From JASJAR01 sp039198225 (lineage in GTDB: Bacteria; Pseudomonadota; Alphaproteobacteria; Rhodobacterales; Rhodobacteraceae), in NCBI GenBank assembly GCA_039198225.1, contig JBCCTQ010000008.1, positions 62,001 to 126,000 on the forward strand: a DNA stretch of 64,000 bases. The letters are read 5' to 3'. The translations under genes and the position numbers were made by a program. Positions 37,801-46,175 of the stretch are shown piece by piece. Position 1 is the first letter of the stretch, and each line of letters begins with the position of its first letter. Below the pieces are notes generated by a model that saw only the letters and a list, made by a program, of their open reading frames with translations, made no database searches and was not told where the DNA came from.

Positions 37801-38213
37801 CTCGGTGAGACCCCGGCTTCAAGGGGAAACCGGCGGAGAAGCGTCGCGCAAAAGGCGTGGATCGTTTGGATCTTGATCCCGCCGGGCGTTTCAATGGCGC
37901 GGGCGAAGAGCGTGCGCGCCGCACTGTAACTTTGGCCGGGGCCGATACCCGCCGCGGCCAGCGCGCTGCCGATTTGGTCATCGGGCATCATCGCCCACTC
38001 ACCGAGGCGCTTGAAGAGCCGGTTCTGCATCTCTGCGGCCGCGGCCTTCGTGTAGGTGAGGCACAGGATGTTTTGCGGGTCGACACCTTGAAGAAGAAGC
38101 CGCGTCACCCTGTCGGTCAGAACCTTGGTTTTGCCCGACCCTGCATTGGCGGTGAGCCAGGTCGACACACGGGGGTCGGCCGCCTCGACCTGGGCGCGGG
38201 TCGCCTCATCCAT
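34875..38213 (-). CDS. addA: Double-strand break repair helicase-nuclease AddA
   Basis: The UvrD-type helicase subunit of AddAB, which resects double-strand breaks for RecA loading (alphaproteobacterial counterpart of RecBCD). The 1112-residue product has Walker A NAGSGKT at about 24-30, helicase motif II (DEAQDTSP) near 385, VMTVHGAKGLE near 785, and a C-terminal PD-(D/E)XK nuclease with AIDYKSN. The ATG at 38213 lies just after the addB stop; the open frame to 38261 is inside addB. Confidence 0.95.
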   Translation of the reverse strand: MDEATRAQVEAADPRVSTWLTANAGSGKTKVLTDRVTRLLLQGVDPQNILCLTYTKAAAAEMQNRLFKRLGEWAMMPDDQIGSALAAAGIGPGQSYSAARTLFARAIETPGGIKIQTIHAFCATLLRRFPLEAGVSPSFREIDEPEAREIRAEVAEEIARAAPSTFDLLAAQVSGGDIDPILAEIASARRKFSASTDREALARELGISPDLTPGRVAEYFLGQDGLRVLAALERALDHGGPNDAKVKLRLQALPKDRFGPGEHALLESLFLYGEKAKAPHGAKIDAFPSKAAREALAGSASALNGFLQRAEDLREPRLAALVLEKAVALHGFAKAFLPAYAAAKTARAALDFDDLIERADRLLSDRSVADWVLYRLDGDIDHILVDEAQDTSPAQWQVIEKLTAEFAAGEGARSGQSRSVFVVGDLKQSIYSFQGADPQEMGRMSDQFARQMRQAERGLVHRRLEFSFRSSAAILRVVDRTFEGERGRGLGGRIDHTAFKARLPGRVDLWPIEEPLETPDLPEWHDPRDMVLPSDPAARLAKTIAREVHHWTETETIPAENGTSRSLEEGDVLILFRGRSPLFHRTIQALKEAGLTVAGADRILLHQELAVKDLMTLLAFLDLPEDDLALASALRSPLFGWSEQDLFTLASGRGKAFLWETLRGQDATHPGTLAILNDLRDQADFLRPYEVLERVLTRHRGRERLLARLGAEAEDGIDALLTEAMRYEQTEPPNLTGFLGWFAREEVEIKRQSGGPESGVRVMTVHGAKGLESPVVILPDTLREREGRTGQVVTGPGGVPFWSAAAAERPAGLSEAAARRKAADEDEHWRLLYVAMTRAETWLVVGGAGKAPSKGKTWYEAAEAGLTAAGTEIATRSDGTAIRRHGIHGWGSARGNVERQPSSPKPFPAWIDTARPAPETEKPLSPSALGGEKSLPGWVGAEGEAAEEYGTALHGLLEHLPDWAPEDRGPRAAELLSGLDTGLRDQALADALRILESQELGWIFGPESRAEVEIAAHPPDLGGRALGGKIDRLVIAQDRITAIDYKSNRLIPERAEEVPEGILRQMGAYAAALAQIYPNRPVETAILWTAQPSLMALPHEIVRNALARYARS

Positions 38214-38218
38214 CGTGC

Positions 38219-41110
38219 CTAGCAAAGGGTCACCGCCGTCGGTTCCGAGGCGTCGTCCCACTCGCCGAACCGGGCCAAGTGATCGTAATCTCCTTGGTCT
38301 GACACCTGTTGGACCACCCGCCGGGCCGGATAGCCTTGTGCGGGATCCTGAAACGCGCCGATCAGTTTCCGCAATTCGGCAAGAATAGTCTCTGTTCGGA
38401 CGTCGAGATCACCGGGTGAGCCGTTTGGATAAAGGGTCGTGACCGGTTTCGCGCCGAGCCCGATATGGCCCGTTCCCGCCACCTTCTGGCGCGCGACGTC
38501 GTCGAATGCCCCGGCCTCGGCCATGACCGCTTCAAGGAACAATTGCCGGTCGATATATCGGACTTCCTTGGCGCTCGGGACGGCACCGGATTTGTAATCA
38601 TAGATCAAGAGCCCAGACGGCCCGAGATCGATCCGGTCGGCGGTGCCGGTGAGGGTGAAGTCCATGTCGCCAAGCTCCATCCGCCCTTGGGCTTCGAGGG
38701 CCAGGACGCTTCCCGCCGCCTGGCGTGCCGCTTCGCCGTCAAGGAAGGCGTCGGCGATGCGGGCTAGTTGGCCCAACCAAAGCCTCCTGGTGGCGACCCA
38801 GGGGATCTCGGCGTCAAAAACCCGCTCGGCAATGGCCAAAAGGGCGGCATGCTCGGTTTCGCGGCTCCCGCCCGGGTTTTCGGCGACAAAAAGCTCGGCG
38901 ATGCGGTGAAAGACGGTACCGCGGAGGCGTGGATCGGCCCCGCTCGGCGGTCCTTCAAGTGGGGAGAGGCGGAGGATGTTGCGGGCATAAATCGCGTAGG
39001 GGTCGCGGATCAGGGTCTTGATCGCGGTGACGGAGAGTCTTTTTGGCCGCACCGCGACCGGAGGGCACGGTGAAGGACGGGGCTCTGGCGGTGCCGGGGG
39101 CAGGCGACGGTCTATCCGGGCGGCAAGGTCGAGCCATACCGCGCCGCGCGCGCTCATTTCCGCAAGGGCCGACGGTCCGTTTCGCTCGGAAAGTCCCGCC
39201 ACGAGGTTGGTCAGGCGATTGACCCAGCGGCTCGCGACCGTTTCGCCGTCATCGGCCCGTTTCGTGCGGCTGATCCAAACCTCCTTGGCCCCAAAGGCTT
39301 GCTCGAAGTCGTGGGCGGCGAGCCCGACCCGGCGTTCTGGGGCCAAAAGCCCCGCCTTCCGCCTTAGCGCGCGGTTGAGCCAAGGATCGTGGCCGGGGCT
39401 CGGCGGCCAGACGTCTTCGTTGAGGCCTGCGAGGATCACCACATCGGCTTCGACGGCCCGGGCCTCGATCGTTCCTCGGATCATGATGTCTTGATGCGGA
39501 AGCACCGGATTGCGCACTTCGTCTTGAAGGATCGCGTCGAGGAGGCTTTGAAAATCCCGCGCGCTGAAAGCGCCGGCGCCGTCGGCGGCGATCGCCAGCG
39601 TGTCCATCGCCGCCTTGGCCGCCGCACCCGCTTCCATCTCCCAAAGAGGGGCGGCGGACGCACCGTCGGGCCCGGCGACGAGGGCCTCGGTTGCCGCGAT
39701 GAGCCGTTCGAGGAGATCTGCCAATGGCAGGGCCCCCGCGGCGCGCTTTTGGAAGAGAACATTGCCGAGCCAGGTGGCCCAGGCCTCGCGCGACGCGTTC
39801 CCTTCAGCCCAACCAGGAAGCGCGTCTTGGTCGAGGGCCGCGATCCTTTCGCGGCGGAGCCAAAGTTCGCATTCCCGCGCCGCGAGAAGATGATCGCCCC
39901 GAGCCCCACCGGCCGCCACCAGGGGATGTTTGATGAGGGCCAAAACCTCTCCCGGGGACAAATCACGCTGAAATAGAGCCGAAACTTGGCGAAGAAGCCG
40001 ACCCGGCGCCGATTGGGCCAGGGGCCTGCCCGCACTGTCATCGGGTTCGATCCCCCAGCGCCCGAGGGCAGCGGTAACTTGGCGGGTGAGGATCCGGTCG
40101 GGCGAAATAAGGGCAACGCTCCGGTCTCGGTCGACCGCCTCCCGCATCCCCAGCGCGATGGCGACGGCTTCTTCCCGGGGGCTCGGCGCTTCCAAAAGGG
40201 TCACGCCGGACAGCGCATCGGTCAATTCGGGCAGGTCGACCCCTTCGCGGATCCATTGGTCGGTCACCGGTGGCGGGCGCAGGGCCAGTGACAGAACCTC
40301 GGCGCGGGCCGGATCCTTGACCGCGCCCGCCCATGGGCTGACCGCGCGTGGCGTGAAGTTCAGCGCATCGCAAAGGTCGCGGAAGCGGAATTGAGGATGG
40401 TCCTCGCCCATCTCACCCCACACCGGGTCGGGCAGCTGAAAATCAAAGCCTGGGAGGACAACATAACCCTGTTCGAGCCGCGCTGCGCATTCCATTAGGA
40501 TCCGAGTGATGCCCCGCGATCCGGTCGAGCCCGCGATGACCACGGGGGTCTCGGGCGGCGTCTCCTCCCACGTCCGGGCCAATGCTAAAGCCCCGGCGCG
40601 TATCGCCGCCTCGGGAAGGGTTGGGCCCATATCTTCCAAAAAGCCCGCGGCCAGCTCGATAAAGGCGAGGCTTTTGGCCCAATGGGCGGAGTGCTCGGCC
40701 AGATCGAGCGCGGTCAGGGCGTCGAGCGGGACCCCTTCGCCCGCCATCTCGCCGAAAAGCGCCATGAGCGAGCCCGCAATGTCGAACGCCGAGCCTTCCG
40801 GGGCAAGGCCGGGATTGGCCTCGATGAGCCTGGCCGTTAGCTGGGTGAGGTCGAGCCGGATCCGAAGGGCGTCTGCGGGCGCGATCTCGCTGTCGGTGAC
40901 CTCCGTGATCGGCGTGATCTTCGGAAGAAGGATCGGAGCCCTCGCGGCAAAGGCGTCGGCCAGCGCCCGCGCCATCGGCCCTGAATTGGCATAGATCGTC
41001 GCCTGAGCAATCCGGTCGGGGTCGCCGTCCAGCCGTGCGATCAGCCCATCTACCAATGCGGCGGGGTAGGGCGCGCCGAGAGGAACCGCGAAGAGCCGGG
41101 GGTCATCCAT
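38219..41110 (-). CDS. addB: Double-strand break repair protein AddB
   Basis: The second AddAB subunit, with an inactive helicase-like N-terminal part and a C-terminal RecB-type nuclease (IYDYKSG near residue 870). The 963-residue product begins MDDPRLFAVPLG at the ATG at 41110, overlapping the upstream murU-like gene by 8 bases. I do not see a canonical Walker A at the N-terminus, as expected for the alphaproteobacterial AddB type. It abuts addA with a 5-base gap. Confidence 0.93.
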   Translation of the reverse strand: MDDPRLFAVPLGAPYPAALVDGLIARLDGDPDRIAQATIYANSGPMARALADAFAARAPILLPKITPITEVTDSEIAPADALRIRLDLTQLTARLIEANPGLAPEGSAFDIAGSLMALFGEMAGEGVPLDALTALDLAEHSAHWAKSLAFIELAAGFLEDMGPTLPEAAIRAGALALARTWEETPPETPVVIAGSTGSRGITRILMECAARLEQGYVVLPGFDFQLPDPVWGEMGEDHPQFRFRDLCDALNFTPRAVSPWAGAVKDPARAEVLSLALRPPPVTDQWIREGVDLPELTDALSGVTLLEAPSPREEAVAIALGMREAVDRDRSVALISPDRILTRQVTAALGRWGIEPDDSAGRPLAQSAPGRLLRQVSALFQRDLSPGEVLALIKHPLVAAGGARGDHLLAARECELWLRRERIAALDQDALPGWAEGNASREAWATWLGNVLFQKRAAGALPLADLLERLIAATEALVAGPDGASAAPLWEMEAGAAAKAAMDTLAIAADGAGAFSARDFQSLLDAILQDEVRNPVLPHQDIMIRGTIEARAVEADVVILAGLNEDVWPPSPGHDPWLNRALRRKAGLLAPERRVGLAAHDFEQAFGAKEVWISRTKRADDGETVASRWVNRLTNLVAGLSERNGPSALAEMSARGAVWLDLAARIDRRLPPAPPEPRPSPCPPVAVRPKRLSVTAIKTLIRDPYAIYARNILRLSPLEGPPSGADPRLRGTVFHRIAELFVAENPGGSRETEHAALLAIAERVFDAEIPWVATRRLWLGQLARIADAFLDGEAARQAAGSVLALEAQGRMELGDMDFTLTGTADRIDLGPSGLLIYDYKSGAVPSAKEVRYIDRQLFLEAVMAEAGAFDDVARQKVAGTGHIGLGAKPVTTLYPNGSPGDLDVRTETILAELRKLIGAFQDPAQGYPARRVVQQVSDQGDYDHLARFGEWDDASEPTAVTLC

Positions 41111-41804
41111 CGCCGAGAAGGTCTTCGGCGGCGGCGAGACCCTGGGGTGAGCCCGCATCGCACCATTTGCCCGGGTAAACGACGCCGCCCAGATCGCCTG
41201 AGGCGGCCATAAGATCCCAATAGGCATTGAGCGAAAAGACGGTCTTGCCGATCTCGCCGAGCCGCGATGTGTCGATGATCTGGGCGCCGCAATAAAGGTA
41301 GTCCTGGCCACGGCTGAGATCGCCACGGCTGTCCATCGAAAAGTCTCCGGGACCGTCTCGGCCGAGAGCCTTTGGAGTTTCGATCAAAAGAAGCAGCGCG
41401 GCTTGGGGTGCCGCTGCCCAGGCATCGGCCAAGACCAGTAGGGGGTTCGGACCTTGCCAGACGACGTCAGGGTTAAATGTGTAGACAATTTGACCGCCGA
41501 GAAGGGGCCCTGCCGCCAAAAGTCCGCCGCCGGTTTCGAGGATCTCAGGCGTCTCCTCGGCGATCTCCACGTCTTGGCCCGCAAGATGGGCCCGGATCAT
41601 GTCAGCCCGGTAATGGGCATTGACCACGACCCGTTCGATCCCAGCGGCGCGGGTCCAATCGAGGCTTCGGTCGAGAAGGGTCCGACCCCCGACGTGGATC
41701 AACGGCTTGGGGCGATCCTCGGTGAGTGCGCCCATCCGTTTACCGAAGCCCGCCGCAAAGAGCATCAGAGCGCCGGGGGCTGCTTTGGAAGACTGGTCTT
41801 GCAT
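41103..41804 (-). CDS. murU: Nucleotidyltransferase, MurNAc-1-phosphate uridylyltransferase-like
   Basis: A 233-residue sugar-nucleotide transferase. The signature LFAAGFGKRMGALTEDRPKP is at about residues 13-32, and NPDVVW (metal-site aspartate) follows near 115. Family members next to tsaE and addB act as MurU, making UDP-MurNAc during cell-wall recycling. The ATG at 41804 starts the conserved part; upstream extension runs into tsaE. The MurNAc kinase AmgK, usually encoded between tsaE and this gene, is absent: the gap is only 10 bases. The name is therefore by family and position. Confidence 0.8.
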   Translation of the reverse strand: MQDQSSKAAPGALMLFAAGFGKRMGALTEDRPKPLIHVGGRTLLDRSLDWTRAAGIERVVVNAHYRADMIRAHLAGQDVEIAEETPEILETGGGLLAAGPLLGGQIVYTFNPDVVWQGPNPLLVLADAWAAAPQAALLLLIETPKALGRDGPGDFSMDSRGDLSRGQDYLYCGAQIIDTSRLGEIGKTVFSLNAYWDLMAASGDLGGVVYPGKWCDAGSPQGLAAAEDLLGDG

Positions 41805-41814
41805 CTTGACGGTG

Positions 41815-42321
41815 TCAGGCAATGGGAGCGCATTTCTTGGCGAGGGCCGCCTTGACCCGGTCTTGCCAGAGATCGAGCGCACCGCAAAACGCGATCCGGC
41901 GGCTGTCTTCCTTACCCTGGACGGGCAGGAGGGAGATATCGAGTGCGCGGCGCGGCGTCTCTGGCAGGCGATCGGGCCATTCGATAAGGCAAAGCGCGGT
42001 CCCGAAGGCTTCTTCAAGGCCAAGCTCGGCCAACTCTTCGGGCTCGGTCAGGCGATAAAGATCCGCGTGCCAGATGTCGAATCCAGGCCCGTCATAGGTT
42101 TGGACCAGCGTGTAGGTGGGCGAGGGGATCTCACGCGCGCCGGAAAGTGACGCGATGATGGCCCGCGCGAAATGCGATTTTCCGGCCCCGAGGGGCCCCG
42201 AAAGGCCGAGCGTGTCGCCGGGCCCGAGGCTTTTGGCGAGCCGAGTGGCCAGGTCGGCCGTGGCGTCTGCGCTTGGGGAAGTGGTGGTGGCGAAGGGGTC
42301 GGGGGCCATGGCGGCGAGCAT
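41815..42321 (-). CDS. tsaE: tRNA threonylcarbamoyladenosine synthesis ATPase TsaE
   Basis: An ATPase that works with TsaB/TsaD to make t6A37 in ANN-decoding tRNAs. The P-loop GPLGAGKS is at about residues 42-49, SPTYTLV near 67-73, and DLYRL near 86-90. The start may be the ATG at 42321 or the ATG at 42309; neither has a good ribosome site. It lies 30 bases after the PAS gene. The partner tsaD is also in the window (51478-52581). Confidence 0.93.
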   Translation of the reverse strand: MLAAMAPDPFATTTSPSADATADLATRLAKSLGPGDTLGLSGPLGAGKSHFARAIIASLSGAREIPSPTYTLVQTYDGPGFDIWHADLYRLTEPEELAELGLEEAFGTALCLIEWPDRLPETPRRALDISLLPVQGKEDSRRIAFCGALDLWQDRVKAALAKKCAPIA

Positions 42322-42351
42322 ACGCCGCGGGCCCCCGCTGGCAAGGCGCGA

Positions 42352-43935
42352 TCAGGCCCGTCGGCGAAGCTCGACGTCGCGGCTCGACCGGCCCAGAGGC
42401 CGAAAGCCCACCATGGTCGCGCCGCCCGGAAGCCCGACAAAACGGCAGGAAATGGCCCGACCGTCGAGGAGGGTGGCGTCGGTGATCCATGGATCCCGAC
42501 CCCTTGAATTCCGGATAAAGTTCGCACCCTCGGTCCACATGGCCGACGGCAGGCTGGCTGACGACCAGGTCGAGATGACATCGGCGAGGCCGACATTCTC
42601 AACGCATTCGAGCGGGTCGTGACCCCAGAGGTCCACGTAGGCCGAATTCACCATCGTCACCGCGCCCGACCCGGAAAAGACCGCCACCGCTTCTTCCATC
42701 TGGTCGAGGACCGATTGGCGCGCTTCGACTTCCGAGCGGAACCGGCGGGTGAGGGAGATCTCGGCACTGATATCCTCGAACACGAAGGCGATGGCGCCGT
42801 CGGGATGGGGTTGGCCGGTGACCCGGAACGTTTGGCCCGTGGCGAGCGTCCAGGTTTCAAGATAGGTCCCGTCGACCGCGCCCTCTTCGAGATCGGCCAT
42901 GTTCTTGCGCCATTCGGTGTAGTTCCGGGGCTCGGGCACGCGGCCGAGGTCGCGCATCCGGTCGAGGAAGCCAAAGAGCGTCGGGTGGGCGGCAAGAAAT
43001 CCGATGGGAAGACCGGAAAGGTCGGCCAGTGCCGGGTTAAACATCACAAGGCGCCGGGCCCGGTCGAATATGGCAAGGCCCACGGAAAGATCGGCGAACG
43101 TCTTCGTTAGGGTTTGCATGAAGGCGCGGAGCTGCTGTTCGGCGCCCACGACCTTGTCGATATTGATCGCCGAGCAAATCATCTCGTCGCCCACATGGTG
43201 GACATGGACGTCGTACCAGGTCTCCTTGCGCTTGGTTTCGAGCGACGCCCGGAAGACCGTGCTTTTCTCCGCGCTATCGGCCACGGCGGCAGTGTCAAAA
43301 AGGGCAGGGGCGGGCCAGCGACCAGCGTCTTTTTTGCCGCGAACGCGCTTGATCTCTTCGAGATAACGCCGGTTAAACCAGGAAATCCGTCCTTCCCGAT
43401 TTTGGCGCCACACCATGAAGGGCGCAAAGTCGGTATTGGCGCGGAGCGTGTCGAGCTCGCGCTCCAATGCGGCAAGGTTATGGGCGTCGATCTCGGCGGT
43501 CGGCGGGTTGACGTCGTAGTCGACGAGGGTCAGCCGCCGGAGCCCGTCGCGCCATTCGGCCGTAAGCCGCGTGGTTTCGTCGCGCGATGTGTAGGTTTGG
43601 AGCCCCTCGCCCGCCAGCCGGTCGATACGGCCTTGAAGCTCGGGGAATTCGGGCAAGAGAAGCGACATGAGGCGGACCCAATCGCTGCCGTCGTTCGGCG
43701 CGGCTGCGATGAGGCGTTCCCCGGCGCGGGTTGCATCCACAAGGCTCGACCGATCAAAGAGGAAAACGATGCCCTCGTCACGGTGGCCCGCACCGTTGGC
43801 GGCCCGCTTGGCTTGGTGTCCGTCAGGCCCGAAATGGGACGCGGCAAACAAGGCAAGCGAAACAGCAGTCAGAGAGCTGAGGCCGAGCACGGCGGCCAAG
43901 GTTGCGCCTGTTAAGACCATCAACGACTCCCCCAA
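42352..43935 (-). CDS. Membrane-anchored PAS-domain protein without kinase core
   Basis: A 527-residue protein with one N-terminal membrane segment (about 7-30), an uncharacterised region, and at least two PAS-like domains (about 290-400 and 405-510; the segments with FNPALADLSG and VNSAYVDLWG). There is no H-box, N-box or G-box of a histidine kinase and no GGDEF or other output domain, so it is a sensor without visible output or an incomplete kinase-like protein. It starts a unit with tsaE, murU, addB, addA and trxA. A perfect TTAA-N7-TTAA site lies 40 bases before its ATG. PAS-only homologues at this position are known to me from related genomes. Confidence 0.75.
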   Translation of the reverse strand: MGESLMVLTGATLAAVLGLSSLTAVSLALFAASHFGPDGHQAKRAANGAGHRDEGIVFLFDRSSLVDATRAGERLIAAAPNDGSDWVRLMSLLLPEFPELQGRIDRLAGEGLQTYTSRDETTRLTAEWRDGLRRLTLVDYDVNPPTAEIDAHNLAALERELDTLRANTDFAPFMVWRQNREGRISWFNRRYLEEIKRVRGKKDAGRWPAPALFDTAAVADSAEKSTVFRASLETKRKETWYDVHVHHVGDEMICSAINIDKVVGAEQQLRAFMQTLTKTFADLSVGLAIFDRARRLVMFNPALADLSGLPIGFLAAHPTLFGFLDRMRDLGRVPEPRNYTEWRKNMADLEEGAVDGTYLETWTLATGQTFRVTGQPHPDGAIAFVFEDISAEISLTRRFRSEVEARQSVLDQMEEAVAVFSGSGAVTMVNSAYVDLWGHDPLECVENVGLADVISTWSSASLPSAMWTEGANFIRNSRGRDPWITDATLLDGRAISCRFVGLPGGATMVGFRPLGRSSRDVELRRRA

Positions 43936-43974
43936 GAGGCAAAAGGGCCTTTGGTAGACTTTTGTCAGGCTAAG

Positions 43975-43989
43975 TTAACAACCGGTTAA
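43975..43989 (-). promoter_or_regulatory. Perfect CtrA-type box upstream of the PAS gene
   Basis: TTAA, seven bases, TTAA, followed on the minus strand by C, giving the full TTAA-N7-TTAAC consensus of the cell-cycle/motility regulator CtrA. It lies between the regB stop (44001) and the PAS-protein start (43935), the only gap available for a promoter of the PAS-tsaE-murU-addBA-trxA unit. The word is short, so chance occurrence cannot be excluded, but its position is right for regulation. Confidence 0.6.
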
Positions 43990-44000
43990 GGCGGCGTGCG

Positions 44001-45404
44001 CTAAACCTCGATTGCTTGATTTTTCCCTAACGGTTGGCGGTCAACTGGGCGGGTTTCCGCAAATTCGCTCCATTGCCACGCGCATTCGACGATGGCGCCC
44101 GACCGGCGGCCGGGCCTATTGGGCCCGTCAGCATGCTCTCTTCCGTTGGCAAACGTCACTTCGGCGCCAGAGCGTTCGAGGAGCGTTTTCGCAATGAACA
44201 GCCCAAGACCCATCCCGTCATAGCCCGGTCTTGCATTGGCCTCATCGGGCTCGCGCCGTGCCTTGACGAATGGGTCCCCGATCCGGCCAAGAACGCCTGT
44301 GGGGTAGCCCGGCCCGTCATCCGTAATGCGGACCCGGATCGTCTCAGCTGTCCACCCGATATCGATCCAGACGCTCGATTGGGCGAAATCCACTGCGTTT
44401 TGGACGAGATTGCGCAAGCCGTGAATGACTTCGGGGCGGCGTTCTACCACCGGTTGGCGGGCTTCAGCACCCGGGGCCGGGCCAATATCGTAGTGGATCG
44501 CCATGCCGCGATGGGCATGGGGCTCGGCGGCCTCTTCGGCGACGGCCGAGATCGGCGCATATTTGAGATGCGCGTCCTCTTTCCCGACCCGACCCATGGA
44601 TTTGAGAATGTCGCGGCAGCGCGCGGCCTGTTCCCGGATAAGTTCCGCATCGGCCCGAAGATCGGGCCTATCGGCGAGCTCGTCCATGAGTTCGGCGCTC
44701 ACCAGCATGATCGTGGCCAAGGGCGTGCCGAGCTCATGGGCAGTGGCGGCGACAACGCCGCCGAGATCGGTGAGCTTGTGTTCGCGGTCGAGCGCCATCT
44801 GGGTCGCGGCCAAAGCGTCCGACATGGCGTGAACCTCTGCCGAGACGCGCTGGGCGTATCCGGCCAAAAACACCACACCCACCACGATGGCGACCCAAAA
44901 CCCAAACGCGAAGAGCTCTGGCAGGAGTAAGAGATCACCTGACAGGCTTCTGAGCGGCATATGCCAGGCGGTGACGAGCGAGATCATAAAGATCGCCGTC
45001 AAGCCGAGGATGATGGTTGTCCGGGAAGACAGCGTCGTGGCTGAGATTGTGACAGGCGCGAGGATCAACAGCGCAAACGGGTTCTGGAGCCCGCCGGTGA
45101 GGTAAAGAAGGAAGCAAAGCTGGGTGATATCAAAAAAGAGCATTGAAGCCGCTTCGCTTTCGCTGAGCCGTTTGTTTTCGGGATAAACAAAGACCGCCAC
45201 CAGATTGGCGATGATCGCCGCGCCGATGGCGAGGAAGGCCAGGCCCATCTCGATCTGGATACCGAAGCCTCGATTGGCGACGGTAATGGCCACCAATTGG
45301 CCTGCCACCGCGATCCAACGCAGCACGATCAGGGTGCGGAGACGAACCCAGTTCGACCGGCGAGGCGCGGCCGGTAACAGCATATTAGACGTCGGACTGA
45401 CCAT
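44001..45404 (-). CDS. regB: Redox sensor histidine kinase RegB/PrrB
   Basis: The membrane kinase that senses quinone-pool and redox state and phosphorylates RegA. The 467-residue product has about six membrane helices (25-185), the quinone-binding box GGLQNPF at 104-110, the phospho-acceptor His223 in AHELGTPLA, the redox-active cysteine Cys263 in ARCRDILKSMGR, and ATPase N/G boxes (NLVQNAVDFA, GLGLFIAK). The ATG at 45404 is used; an ATG at 45383 is possible. It is divergent from senC across 87 bases, the regB-senC-regA layout of Rhodobacter. Confidence 0.96.
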   Translation of the reverse strand: MVSPTSNMLLPAAPRRSNWVRLRTLIVLRWIAVAGQLVAITVANRGFGIQIEMGLAFLAIGAAIIANLVAVFVYPENKRLSESEAASMLFFDITQLCFLLYLTGGLQNPFALLILAPVTISATTLSSRTTIILGLTAIFMISLVTAWHMPLRSLSGDLLLLPELFAFGFWVAIVVGVVFLAGYAQRVSAEVHAMSDALAATQMALDREHKLTDLGGVVAATAHELGTPLATIMLVSAELMDELADRPDLRADAELIREQAARCRDILKSMGRVGKEDAHLKYAPISAVAEEAAEPHAHRGMAIHYDIGPAPGAEARQPVVERRPEVIHGLRNLVQNAVDFAQSSVWIDIGWTAETIRVRITDDGPGYPTGVLGRIGDPFVKARREPDEANARPGYDGMGLGLFIAKTLLERSGAEVTFANGREHADGPNRPGRRSGAIVECAWQWSEFAETRPVDRQPLGKNQAIEV

Positions 45405-45491
45405 CCCTCGCCAAAATGTGTCTTCGCACCTACTTGTAAAGGAGGCTGGCAAACGCGATCAAGCTGGCGCAACGCATGCGAGGTAATCGTT

Positions 45492-46109
45492 ATGGAACAG
45501 AGACTTGTCCTCATTGCTGCGGGCGCAGCACTCCTAGCGCTCGTCGGCGGCACCTACGCATATACTCAGTTTCAGCCCCAAAGCGCCCTTGCGGCCTGTC
45601 GGGGCGGCACCGTGGCGGGAGACATTGGCGGCCCGTTCACCCTGGTTTCGGAGACCGGCGCGACCGTCACCGACCAAGAGGTGATCACCAAGCCGAGCTT
45701 GATTTACTTCGGCTACACGTTCTGCCCCGATGTCTGCCCGCTCCATGTTGTTCGCAACGCCGACGCGACAGCACTTTTAGAGGAGCAGGGCCACGATGTG
45801 ACGCCGGTGTTTATCTCGGTCGATCCCGGCCGTGACACTGCCCAAGTCCTTGATGATTACACCTACTACATCCACGAAGACATGATCGGCCTGACCGGAT
45901 CTGAAGAGCAGATCGACGCGGCCGCGAAGGCCTACCGCGCCTATTACCGGGTCCATGAGCACGAGCCCGATGACGAGTTTTACCTCGTCGATCATTCGAC
46001 CTTCACCTATCTGGTGATGCCCGGCGAAGGCTTCGTGGATTTCTATCGCGGCGATGTTTCAGCCGAGGAAATGGCCAACCGGGTTTCTTGCGCGATTGAG
46101 GCGGTTTGA
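45492..46109 (+). CDS. senC: SCO1/SenC/PrrC family copper protein
   Basis: A membrane-anchored periplasmic thioredoxin-fold protein used in assembly of the CuA centre of cytochrome oxidase and in RegB signalling. The 205-residue product has an N-terminal anchor (about 5-25), copper-binding Cys78 and Cys82 in TFCPDVCP, and the downstream histidine in VDHSTFTYLV. It lies between regB and regA, as in Rhodobacter, and precedes regA by 66 bases. Confidence 0.95.
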   Translation: MEQRLVLIAAGAALLALVGGTYAYTQFQPQSALAACRGGTVAGDIGGPFTLVSETGATVTDQEVITKPSLIYFGYTFCPDVCPLHVVRNADATALLEEQGHDVTPVFISVDPGRDTAQVLDDYTYYIHEDMIGLTGSEEQIDAAAKAYRAYYRVHEHEPDDEFYLVDHSTFTYLVMPGEGFVDFYRGDVSAEEMANRVSCAIEAV

Positions 46110-46175
46110 GGCGGTTTGACCTGCTTTGACCGGCGCCCTAGGTATCAGGGCGAAAAAGCAAAGAACCTCAATGCG

